Source: Agelaius tricolor (Eukaryota; Chordata; Aves; Passeriformes; Icteridae). Taken from it: a DNA stretch of 64,000 nt. Below the pieces are notes generated by a model. That model saw only the letters and a list, made by a program, of their open reading frames with translations, searched no databases and was not told the origin of the DNA. The stretch is from NCBI GenBank assembly GCA_023055355.1, contig JALJCS010000053.1:2784008-2848007 (forward strand). The letters are read 5' to 3'. A program made the translations under genes and the position numbers. Positions 35,283 through 45,022 of this stretch are shown piece after piece (positions within the stretch are counted from its first letter, which is position 1; every line of letters starts with the position of its first letter).

Positions 35283-35527
35283 GTTAGAGTCTAAAACCAA
35301 TCCTGTTTAATTTTTTTTTTTTAATTTTCTTTCATTTCTTGCATCTGAGATACAGCTGCTCTGAGCATGTGGAGAGCAAAAAGCTTCAAAACTATTGCAG
35401 TCAACAGTTGAAAGACAATTTCCAATTCTACTCTTGCACATGGTATTTCAGAGATGATGGTAACTTTTAATTTTGCAGTTACAGCGTTAAATAACTGACA
35501 GCAATGCAAACATGGACAGAAGTATAT
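35283..35527 (+). other. CCDC171 intron up to the repeat array
   Basis: AT-rich intronic sequence with a poly-T run near 35310, and no exon or repeat. The last bases before 35528 (gaagtatat) differ from the bases that precede the LTR in the array (cttagaaag), so the unique-to-array switch happens exactly at the LTR edge. Confidence 0.7.
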
Positions 35528-36203
35528 TGTTGCATTGTGTGTTGTTGAGCTACTGGGTTGGTTTGTTTCATTTCCCCCTATGTCTGAAAATGGTTCTGCC
35601 CCAGTTCACCTTTCCCGCCTTTTGAGGTGTCTGTCTCCCTGGCTCCACCCCAGTTGTCATTGTATCCCTTCAATCTCCTCCCCGGTTTCCGTAGAAACCC
35701 ATGTATCCTTTCCTCAACCCCTCCCAGGTGCCCTGCCAGTCACTCTCCACTCCCACCTTTATTTCTAGAAGTTTCCAGAAGGAGAGTTGGATGATTGGTC
35801 CAGGGACCGGGGCCCCTCCTCAGAATTGTCCCCATTGGTGTTTTCCCCATGTCAGTCCTTTGGATCCCACTCCCCACCGTATCTTCATTGGTTCAGAGAC
35901 TGGTACCTCCCTTACATCCTCCCTCATTTAAAAACTGCTGTAGTCCCTCCCTCCTGGTCTCCTTCTGCTGCGTCCCCTGGGATTCATTAAAGCCTGGATT
36001 AAGCCACAGCTGGAGTCCACCCTTTTCTTTCCGCTGGCCGCAGCTTTACCAGATTCCGTCCTGCACAAGGCGTGCCTACAGTCGCAAGCTGGGCATAGCC
36101 TTAGGTGCTCTCGTGAAGCCAGCTCTCGGGAGAAGTGCCCCCCCCGTGCTGCTAGCAGTGCTGGGAGCTAGCCGGACGCTGACAATTTAGCTGCACTGCT
36201 GCA
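35528..36203 (+). mobile_element. Array LTR 1 (676 bp), outlier at the left edge
   Basis: It is the same length and family as the LTRs inside the array, starting TGTTGCA and ending CTGCTGCA, with ATTAAA at 35986-35991 as polyadenylation signal. It differs from LTR 2 at six positions I can see, all within its first 500 or so bases. The array-internal LTRs differ from each other at almost none. Its left flank is CCDC171 intron and its right flank is array unit 1. Confidence 0.85.
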
Positions 36204-38223
36204 ACAAACCATTCATATTCTGTCATAGCCTTTCCTTTCAACCATAACCATTTCCAATCGGTGCATTTCCTTAGTTTGTACAATGCCCTTTGTCCTCAAA
36301 AGATTATATTCAGCCTCCTGTTTCACCCCAAGCAGCTCGTACACCTCCTGCTCATCCAGGTGCTGCTGCTGGTGCCGCTCCTGCTCCTGCACCAGCTCCT
36401 GCTCCTGCTCCTGCACCAGCTCCTGCAGGTAAGTTGTTTTTTCAGGCAATTCTAGTCACTGGGATGTGGATGCCAAGCCAGCATCTCTCTTCAAGCTGCA
36501 CAGCTTCTGTAGGCCAATACAGCAACGCTTCATTGTAAACATAATGGAGCAATACAACAAGTGCAAACAGAAATGATATGATACTTTTGAGAGAAGAGGA
36601 AGGGGACTGTGGAAGCTAACCACAGGGTTTAAACTTATTCTTGGAAAGATTTTCCATTGGTGTCTATGTTCTTGTGGCTTTGTTTGGATTTTAGTTTGTG
36701 TTTGCATGCTTGGTTGGTGGACTTTTTTGGTTTGGGGTAGTGGTTGAGGGAGGTGGGTGGGTGTTTGATTTTGTATTTTTTCCTTTCATTGCTTTGTTGA
36801 AATACTTGGTTTGAAATAACAAAATTCTTTTGGCATTATTTCTGTTCAAAACCATTCATATTTTTAATCACCGTTCATTTCAACCATAACCATATCTAAT
36901 CTGTGCATTGCCTTGGTCCTTAAATCTTCCTTTTACTCAAGAGATAATACTTAGATTCGTGTTTCACCCCTAGCAGCTCCTAGGCCTCCAGCTCCTGCTC
37001 CTGCTCCTGCTGGTAAGTCTCTTCTTCAGGAGAGCAGTCACTCTAGTCACTGGCATGTGGGCTCCTAGCCAGCATCTCCCTTCATGCCGCACAGCTTCTG
37101 TAGGCAAATACAGCAACACTTTAGTGTAACGATAAGGGAGCAATTCACCTAGCGCAAAGAGAAATGTTCTGAGACATTCTTCAGACAAGAAAGGGGTGGT
37201 GTAACTAACACAGGGATGAACATTTTTGTCCGACTGTAGAAGAAGTCTGTTTCCTTGATTAAAAAACACGCCCTAGAAATTATAAGGACGAGGGGTAAAA
37301 TAGGTCTGTGAGAATATGTGGAACTTCAGACAACCTCTGATTACAATACTTCCTAGGGCAAGATACTTGTGCTAATGTCCTTTGTCTATGAAGGATAAAT
37401 ATAGAATATTTCTATGCCATGTGTTTCAAATAAGCAATTAAGACAAGGAGCAAACAGTTGTAAGTACTTCAAATCCTTACTCTTGTCAGAGCTATTTAAC
37501 AGCAAACCGAGATTCTCTCCTCATTTGTTTCTATTCTTTTTTTTTTTTTTTTTATTCCAGCATACTCTGTCGGAAACCGACTCAGGCTCCAGTAGCATGA
37601 CAGCCGACAGAACCTATACTATGTCTGGGAGCGACTCTGTCTTCACTTCGTCACCCAGCAGATCCTATACTTTATCTGGAACCGACTCAGGCCTCCTTAG
37701 TATGACAGCCGGCAGAACCTATTCTGTGTCTGGAAGCGGCTCAGCCTCTCCAGTACGTCACCCAGCAGATCCTATAGTGCGACTGAAGGCCGCTCACCCA
37801 GCAGACACTATACTGCGTCTGGAAGCAAGGTATTTGCCGGTGTGTCATCCTAGAGAACTTTTACTGTGGTTGGAACCTACATTGCCTGTCCTTCCAACTC
37901 TAACCATTTCCATTCCATACGTCGGCTTGCTTTTTCAAATTTACCATCTCTGAAGTAACTTCACTTTCTCTGAACAGACTCCATAGGGCCTCCCCAAGGA
38001 GCCAGTACACCTGGTGGTGCTAGTCCTGCTGTTGTTGGTAAGTCTGCTTGTGAAAAAATTATAGCCATTTGGATGTGGGTTGAGAGCCCACATCCATGGG
38101 GAGTAGTTGAGGTGGGTGGGTGGGTGTTTGCATTTTGATGTTTTTCCTTTCGTTACTACTTTTATTGCATGCTTTCTTTTATCTTTTTTTCAATAGCAAA
38201 ATTGGTTTTCCTTTATTTCTCTT
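36204..38223 (+). repeat. Array unit 1 (type A)
   Basis: 2020 bp. Exon-like segments lie at 36333-36428 (96 bp), 36974-37012 (39 bp), 37561-37839 (279 bp) and 37978-38037 (60 bp). Although it follows an LTR, it lacks the gcaggcagc variant that all other post-LTR units (3, 7, 9, 11) share, and instead resembles units that do not follow an LTR. Confidence 0.92.
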
Positions 38224-38352
38224 ACAAACCATTCATATTCTGTCATAGCCTTTCCTTTCAACCATAACCATTTCCAATCGGTGCATTTCCTTAGTTTGTA
38301 CAATGCCCTTTGTCCTCAAAAGATTATATTCAGCCTCCTGTTTCACCCCAAG

Positions 38353-38448
38353 CAGCTCGTACACCTCCTGCTCATCCTGGTGCTGCTGCTGGTGCCGCTC
38401 CTGCTCCTGCACCAGCTCCTGCTCCTGCTCCTGCACCAGCTCCTGCAG
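38353..38448 (+). CDS. Exon-like module 1, Ala-Pro-rich (reference unit 2)
   Basis: The preceding tract ends ccccaag and the donor is CAG|gtaagt. With phase 1 at both ends it is 96 bases and reads AARTPPAHPGAAAG followed by alternating Ala-Pro. Ala-Pro repeats are usually stiff, extended linkers. Length varies between units in steps of 6 or 18 bases (78 bp in units 3, 7, 9 and 11), always keeping frame. The reverse strand also looks open, but only because of the hexamer repeat. There is no transcript evidence, so coding status is inferred. Confidence 0.5.
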
Positions 38449-38993
38449 GTAAGTTGTTTTTTCAGGCAATTCTAGTCACTGGGATGTGGATGCCAAGCCA
38501 GCATCTCTCTTCAAGCTGCACAGCTTCTGTAGGCCAATATAGCAACGCTTCATTGTAAACATAATGGAGCAATACAACAAGTGCAAACAGAAATGATATG
38601 ATACTTTTGAGAGAAGAGGAAGGGGACTGTGGAAGCTAACCACAGGGTTTAAACTTATTCTTGGAAAGATTTTCCATTGGTGTCTATGTTCTTGTGGCTT
38701 TGTTTGGATTTTAGTTTGTGTTTGCATGCTTGGTTGGTGGACTTTTTTGGTTTGGGGTAGTGGTTGAGGGAGGTGGGTGGGTGTTTGATTTTGTATTTTT
38801 TCCTTTCATTGCTTTGTTTAAATACTTGGTTTGAAATAACAAAATTCTTTTGGCATTATTTCTGTTCAAAACCATTCATATTTTTAATCACCGTTCATTT
38901 CAACCATAACCATATCTAATCTGTGCATTGCCTTGGTCCTTAAATCTTACTTTTACTCAAGAGATAATACTTAGATTCGTGTTTCACCCCTAG

Positions 38994-39032
38994 CAGCTCC
39001 TAGGCCTCCAGCTCCTGCTCCTGCTCCTGCTG
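38994..39032 (+). CDS. Exon-like module 2, Ala-Pro-rich (reference unit 2)
   Basis: The acceptor is acccctag and the donor GCTG|gtaagt. It is 39 bases, phase 1 at both ends, reading AAPRPPAPAPAPA. Both flanking introns resemble those of module 1, so the two are old duplicates. Unit 4 has a 63-bp version and units 3 and 9 have 57-bp versions, all multiples of three. Confidence 0.5.
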
Positions 39033-39581
39033 GTAAGTCTCTTCTTCAGGAGAGCAGTCACTCTAGTCACTGGCATGTGGGCTCCTAGCCAGCATCTCCC
39101 TTCATGCCGCACAGCTTCTGTAGGCAAATACAGCAACACTTTAGTGTAACCATAAGGGAGCAATTCACCTAGCGCAAAGAGAAATGTTCTGAGACATTCT
39201 TCAGACAAGAAAGGGGTGGTGTAACTAACACAGGGATGAACATTTTTGTCCGACTGTAGAAGAAGTTTGTTTCCTTGATTAAAAAACACGCCCTAGAAAT
39301 TATAAGGACGAGGGGTAAAATAGGTCTGTGAGAATATGTGGAACTTCAGACAACCTCTGATTACAATACTTCCTAGGGCAAGATACTTGTGCTAATGTCC
39401 TTTGTCTATGAAGGATAAATATAGAATATTTCTATGCCATGTGTTTCAAATAAGCAATTAAGACAAGGAGCAAACAGTTGTAAGTACTTCAAATCCTTAC
39501 TCTTGTCAGAGCTATTTAACAGCAAACCGAGATTCTCTCCTCATTTGTTTCTATTCTTTTTTTTTTTTTTTTTTATTCCAG

Positions 39582-39889
39582 CGTTCTGGGGACGTCCAAG
39601 GTTCAGAACATATACTCTGTCGGAAACCGACTCAGGCTCCAGTAGCATGACAGCCGACAGAACCTATACTATGTCTGGGAGCGACTCTGTCTTCACTTCG
39701 TCACCCAGCAGATCCTATACTTTATCTGGAACCGACTCAGGCCTCCTTAGTATGACAGCCGGCAGAACCTATTCTGTGTCCGGAAGCGGCTCAGCCTCTC
39801 CAGTACGTCACCCAGCAGATCCTATAGTGCGACTGAAGGCCGCTCACCCAGCAGACACTATACTGCGTCTGGAAGCAAGGTATTTGCCG
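39582..39889 (+). CDS. Exon-like module 3, Ser/Thr/Tyr/Arg repeat, 1-bp frameshift (reference unit 2)
   Basis: A long poly-T tract ends attccag at the acceptor, and the phase-compatible donor is GCCG|gtgtgt (a second possible donor is CAAG|gtattt ten bases earlier). In phase 1 it reads FWGRPRFRTYTLSETDSG and then successive repeats of about 18 residues of the type RTYTxSGxDSxxxSMTA. Length is 308, one short of a multiple of three. After SPVR the frame shifts, but the next frame continues the same repeat pattern with PSRSYS and PSRHYT. A single-base deletion near position 39808 therefore breaks an ancestral open exon. Confidence 0.55.
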
Positions 39890-40027
39890 GTGTGTCATCC
39901 TAGAGAACTTTTACTGTGGTTGGAACCTACATTGCCTGTCCTTCCAACTCTAACCATTTCCATTCCATACGTCGGCTTGCTTTTTCAAATTTACCATCTC
40001 TGAAGTAACTTCACTTTCTCTGAACAG

Positions 40028-40087
40028 ACTCCATAGGGCCTCCCCAAGGAGCCAGTACACCTGGTGGTGCTAGTCCTGCTGTTGTTG
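40028..40087 (+). CDS. Exon-like module 4, Gly-Pro-Ala-Ser (reference unit 2)
   Basis: The acceptor is ctctgaacag and the donor GTTG|gtaagt. It is 60 bases, phase 1 at both ends, reading SIGPPQGASTPGGASPAVV. The donor-side intron resembles that of module 1, so it is probably a third diverged copy of the same original exon. It is identical or nearly so in every unit. Confidence 0.5.
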
Positions 40088-40120
40088 GTAAGTCTGCTTG
40101 TGAAAAAATTATAGCCATTT

Positions 40121-40145
40121 GGATGTGGGTTGAGAGCCCACATCC
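40121..40145. other. Perfect hairpin after module 4
   Basis: GGATGTGGG and CCCACATCC form a 9-bp perfect inverted repeat with a 7-base loop, 34 bases into the intron after module 4. The same sequence recurs in every unit. It could form a stem in RNA or DNA. No role is known. Confidence 0.7.
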
Positions 40146-40279
40146 ATGGGGAGTAGTTGAGGTGGGTGGGTGGGTGTTTGCATTTTGATGTTTTTCCTTT
40201 CGTTACTACTTTTATTGCATGCTTTCTTTTATCTTTTTTTCAATAGCAAAATTGGTTTTCCTTTATTTCTCTTAGAAAG

Positions 40280-40955
40280 TGTTGCATGGTGTGTTGTTGA
40301 GCTATTGGGTTGGTTTGTTTCATTTCCCCCTATGTCTGAAAATGGTTCTGCCGCAGTTCATCTTTCCCGCCTTTTGAGGTGTCTGTCTCCCTGGCTCCAC
40401 CCCAGTTGTCATTGTATCCCTTCAATCTCCTCCCCGGTTTCCATAGAAACCCATGTATCCTTTCCTCAACCCCTCCCAGGTGCCCTGCCAGTCACTCTCC
40501 ACTCCCACCTTTATTTCTAGAAGTTTCCAGAAGGAGAGTTGGATGATTGGTCCAGGGACCGGGGCCCCTCCTCAGAATTGTCCCCATTGGTGTTTTCCCC
40601 ATGTCAGTCCTTTGGATCCCACTCCCCACCGTATCTTCATTGGTTCAGAGACTGGTACCTCCCTTACATCCTCCCTCATTTAAAAACTGCTGTAGTCCCT
40701 CCCTCCTGGTCTCCTTCTGCTGCGTCCCCTGGGATTCATTAAAGCCTGGATTAAGCCACAGCTGGAGTCCACCCTTGTCTTTCCGCTGGCCGCAGCTTTA
40801 CCAGATTCCGTCCTGCACAAGGCGTGCCTACAGTCGCAAGCTGGGCATAGCCTTAGGTGCTCTCGTGAAGCCAGCTCTCGGGAGAAGTGCCCCCCCCGTG
40901 CTGCTAGCAGTGCTGGGAGCTAGCCGGACGCTGACAATTTAGCTGCACTGCTGCA
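40280..40955 (+). mobile_element. Array LTR 2 (676 bp solo LTR)
   Basis: It runs from TGTTGCATGG to CTGCTGCA, with agaaag on the left and acaaac on the right as candidate 6-bp target duplications (two mismatches). Units without the LTR read ctctt-acaaac-cattc at the same place, a clean empty site. ATTAAA at 40738-40743 gives forward orientation. There is no internal viral sequence. Confidence 0.88.
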
Positions 40956-42978
40956 ACAAACCATTCATATTCTGTCATAGCCTTTCCTTTCAACCATAAC
41001 CATTTCCAATCGGTGCATTTCCTTAGTTTGTACAATGCCCTTTGTCCTCAAAAGATTATATTCAGCCTCCTGTTTCACCCCAAGCAGCTCGTACACCTCC
41101 TGCTCATCCTGGTGCTGCTGCTGGTGCCGCTCCAGCTCCTGCTCCTGCACCAGCTCCTGCAGGTAAGTTGTTTTTTCAGGCAATTCTAGTCACTGGGATG
41201 TGGATGCCAAGCAGGCAGCATCTCTCTTCAAGCTGCACAGCTTCTGTAGGCCAATACAGCAACGCTTCATTGTAAACATAATGGAGCAATACAACAAGTG
41301 CAAACAGAAATGATATGATACTTTTGAGAGAAGAGGAAGGGGACTGTGGAAGCTAACCACAGGGTTTAAACTTATTCTTGGAAAGATTTTCCATTGGTGT
41401 CTATGTTCTTGTGGCTTTGTTTGGATTTTAGTTTGTGTTTGCATGCTTGGTTGGTGGACTTTTTTGGTTTGGGGTAGTGGTTGAGGGAGGTGGGTGGGTG
41501 TTTGATTTTGTATTTTTTCCTTTCATTGCTTTGTTGAAATACTTGGTTTGAAATAACAAAATTCTTTTGGCATTATTTCTGTTCAAAACCATTCATATTT
41601 TTAATCACCGTTCATTTCAACCATAACCATATCTAATCTGTGCATTGCCTTGGTCCTTAAATCTTACTTTTACTCAAGAGATAATACTTAGATTCGTGTT
41701 TCACCCCTAGCAGCTCCTAGGCCTCCTGCTCCTGCTCCAGTTCCTGCTCCTGCTCCTGCTCCTGCTGGTAAGTCTCTTCTTCAGGAGAGCAGTCACTCTA
41801 GTCACTGGCATGTGGGCTCCTAGCCAGCATCTCCCTTCATGCCGCACAGCTTCTGTAGGCAAATACAGCAACACTTTAGTGTAACCATAAGGGAGCAATT
41901 CACCTAGCGCAAAGAGAAATGTTCTGAGACATTCTTCAGACAAGAAAGGGGTGGTGTAACTAACACAGGGATGAACATTTTTGTCCGACTGTAGAAGAAG
42001 TTTGTTTCCTTGATTAAAAAACGCGCCCTAGAAATTATAAGGACGAGGGGTAAAATAGGTCTGTGAGAATATGTGGAACTTCAGACAACCTCTGATTACA
42101 ATACTTCCTAGGGCAAGATACTTGTGCTAATGTCCTTTGTCTATGAAGGATAAATATAGAATATTTCTATGCCATGTGTTTCAAATAAGCAATTAAGACA
42201 AGGAGCAAACAGTTGTAAGTACTTCAAATCCTTACTCTTGTCAGAGCTATTTAACAGCAAACCGAGATTCTCTCCTCATTTGTTTCTATTCTTTTTTTTT
42301 TTTTTTTTATTCCAGCATACTCTGTCGGAAACCGACTCAGGCTCCAGTAGCATGACAGCCGACAGAACCTATACTATGTCTGGGAGCGACTCTGTCTTCA
42401 CTTCGTCACCCAGCAGATCCTATACTTTATCTGGAACCGACTCAGGCCTCCTTAGTATGACAGCCGGCAGAACCTATACTGTGTCTGGGAGCGGCTCAGC
42501 CTCTCCAGTACGTCACCCAGCAGATCCTATAGTGCGACTGAAGGCCGCTCACCCAGCAGACACTATACTGCGTCTGGAAGCAAGGTATTTGCCGGTGTGT
42601 CATCCTAGAGATCTTTTACTGTGGTTGCAACCTACATTGCCTGTCCTTCCAACTCTAACCATTTCCATTCCATACGTCGGCTTGCTTTTTCAAATTTACC
42701 ATCTCTGAAGTAACTTCACTTTCTCTGAACAGACTCCATAGGGCCTCCCCAAGGAGCCAGTACACCTGGTGGTGCTAGTCCTGCTGTTGTTGGTAAGTCT
42801 GCTTGTGAAAAAATTATAGCCATTTGGATGTGGGTTGAGAGCCCACATCCATGGGGAGTAGTTGAGGTGGGTGGGTGGGTGTTTGCATTTTGATGTTTTT
42901 CCTTTCGTTACTACTTTTATTGCATGCTTTCTTTTATCTTTTTTTCAATAGCAAAATTGGTTTTCCTTTATTTCTCTT
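40956..42978 (+). repeat. Array unit 3 (type A)
   Basis: 2023 bp. Module 1 is the short form (41085-41162, 78 bp) with a ctccagctcc variant. Module 2 is a 57-bp form with a Val codon (gttcct) at 41711-41767. Unit 9 shares both variants. Confidence 0.92.
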
Positions 42979-43765
42979 ACAAACCATTCATATTCTGTCA
43001 TAGCCTTTCCTTTCAACCATAACCATTTCCAATCGGTGCATTTCCTTAGTTTGTACAATGCCCTTTGTCCTCAAAAGATTATATTCAGCCTCCTGTTTCA
43101 CCCCAAGCAGCTCGTACACCTCCTGCTCATCCTGGTGCTGCTGCTGGTGCCGCTCCTGCTCCTGCACCAGCTCCTGCTCCTGCTCCTGCACCAGCTCCTG
43201 CAGGTAAGTTGTTTTTTCAGGCAATTCTAGTCACTGGGATGTGGATGCCAAGCCAGCATCTCTCTTCAAGCTGCACAGCTTCTGTAGGCCAATATAGCAA
43301 CGCTTCATTGTAAACATAATGGAGCAATACAACAAGTGCAAACAGAAATGATATGATACTTTTGAGAGAAGAGGAAGGGGACTGTGGAAGCTAACCACAG
43401 GGTTTAAACTTATTCTTGGAAAGATTTTCCATTGGTGTCTATGTTCTTGTGGCTTTGTTTGGATTTTAGTTTGTGTTTGCATGCTTGGTTGGTGGACTTT
43501 TTTGGTTTGGGGTAGTGGTTGAGGGAGGTGGGTGGGTGTTTGATTTTGTATTTTTTCCTTTCATTGCTTTGTTGAAATACTTGGTTTGAAATAACAAAAT
43601 TCTTTTGGCATTATTTCTGTTCAAAACCATTCATATTTTTAATCACCGTTCATTTCAACCATAACCATATCTAATCTGTGCATTGCCTTGGTCCTTAAAT
43701 CTTACTTTTACTCAAGAGATAATACTTAGATTCGTGTTTCACCCCTAGCAGCTCCTAGGCCTCCA

Positions 43766-43810
<45 letters not shown>

Positions 43811-45022
43811 GGTAAGTCTCTTCTTCAGGAGAGCAGTCACTCTAGTCACTGGCATGTGGGCTCCTAGCCAGCATCTCCCTTCATGCCGCACAGCTTCTGT
43901 AGGCAAATACAGCAACACTTTAGTGTAACGATAAGGGAGCAATTCACCTAGCGCAAAGAGAAATGTTCTGAGACATTCTTCAGACAAGAAAGGGGTGGTG
44001 TAACTAACACAGGGATGAACATTTTTGTCCGACTGTAGAAGAAGTCTGTTTCCTTGATTAAAAAACACGCCCTAGAAATTATAAGGACGAGGGGTAAAAT
44101 AGGTCTGTGAGAATATGTGGAACTTCAGACAAGCTCTGATTACAATACTTCCTAGGGCAAGATACTTGTGCTAATGTCCTTTGTCTATGAAGGATAAATA
44201 TAGAATATTTCTATGCCATGTGTTTCAAATAAGCAATTAAGACAAGGAGCAAACAGTTGTAAGTACTTCAAATCCTTACTCTTGTCAGAGCTATTTAACA
44301 GCAAACCGAGATTCTCTCCTCATTTGTTTCTATTCTTTTTTTTTTTTTTTTTATTCCAGCATACTCTGTCGGAAACCGACTCAGGCTCCAGTAGCATGAC
44401 AGCCGACAGAACCTATACTATGTCTGGGAGCGACTCTGTCTTCACTTCGTCACCCAGCAGATCCTATACTTTATCTGGAACCGACTCAGGCCTCCTTAGT
44501 ATGACAGCCGGCAGAACCTATACTGTGTCCGGAAGCGGCTCAGCCTCTCCAGTACGTCACCCAGCAGATCCTATAGTGCGACTGAAGGCCGCTCACCCAG
44601 CAGACACTATACTGCGTCTGGAAGCAAGGTATTTGCCGGTGTGTCATCCTAGAGAACTTTTACTGTGGTTGCAACCTACATTGCCTGTCCTTCCAACTCT
44701 AACCATTTCCATTCCATACGTCGGCTTGCTTTTTCAAATTTACCATCTCTGAAGTAACTTCACTTTCTCTGAACAGACTCCATAGGGCCTCCCCAAGGAG
44801 CCAGTACACCTGGTGGTGCTAGTCCTGCTGTTGTTGGTAAGTCTGCTTGTGAAAAAATTATAGCCATTTGGATGTGGGTTGAGAGCCCACATCCATGGGG
44901 AGTAGTTGAGGTGGGTGGGTGGGTGTTTGCATTTTGATGTTTTTCCTTTCGTTACTACTTTTATTGCATGCTTTCTTTTATCTTTTTTTCAATAGCAAAA
45001 TTGGTTTTCCTTTATTTCTCTT
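42979..45022 (+). repeat. Array unit 4 (type A)
   Basis: 2044 bp. Module 2 is expanded to 63 bp (43749-43811) by four extra GCTCCT hexamers. It is followed directly by unit 5 with no LTR. Confidence 0.92.

Larger units (their letters stand above)
38224..40273 (+). repeat. Array unit 2 (type B)
   Basis: 2050 bp, followed by agaaag and LTR 2. It has the long form of the Ser-rich segment. It is used here as the reference unit for the exon-like modules, since its sequence shows no sign of error. Confidence 0.92.

Noticed and set aside
36333..38037. Array modules as the missing C-terminal exons of CCDC171
   Set aside because: Module phases are all 1, whereas the CCDC171 intron entered at 35283 is phase 0, and their sequence does not resemble the CCDC171 C-terminus.
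38233..38469. Reverse-strand open frame rich in Gln and Glu, recurring in every unit
   Set aside because: It is the reverse complement of the Ala-Pro hexamer repeat and its flank. It crosses the module 1 donor and has no splice or family support on that strand.
39434..40003. Long forward open frame (189 codons) through module 3
   Set aside because: Its first 50 codons translate intron and a poly-T splice tract, and its end translates the shifted frame and the next intron. Only the middle is exon-like.
40547..40942. 131-codon open frame inside the array LTR, repeated with each LTR
   Set aside because: It lies wholly within LTR sequence over the promoter and polyadenylation region and has no viral or host protein resemblance.
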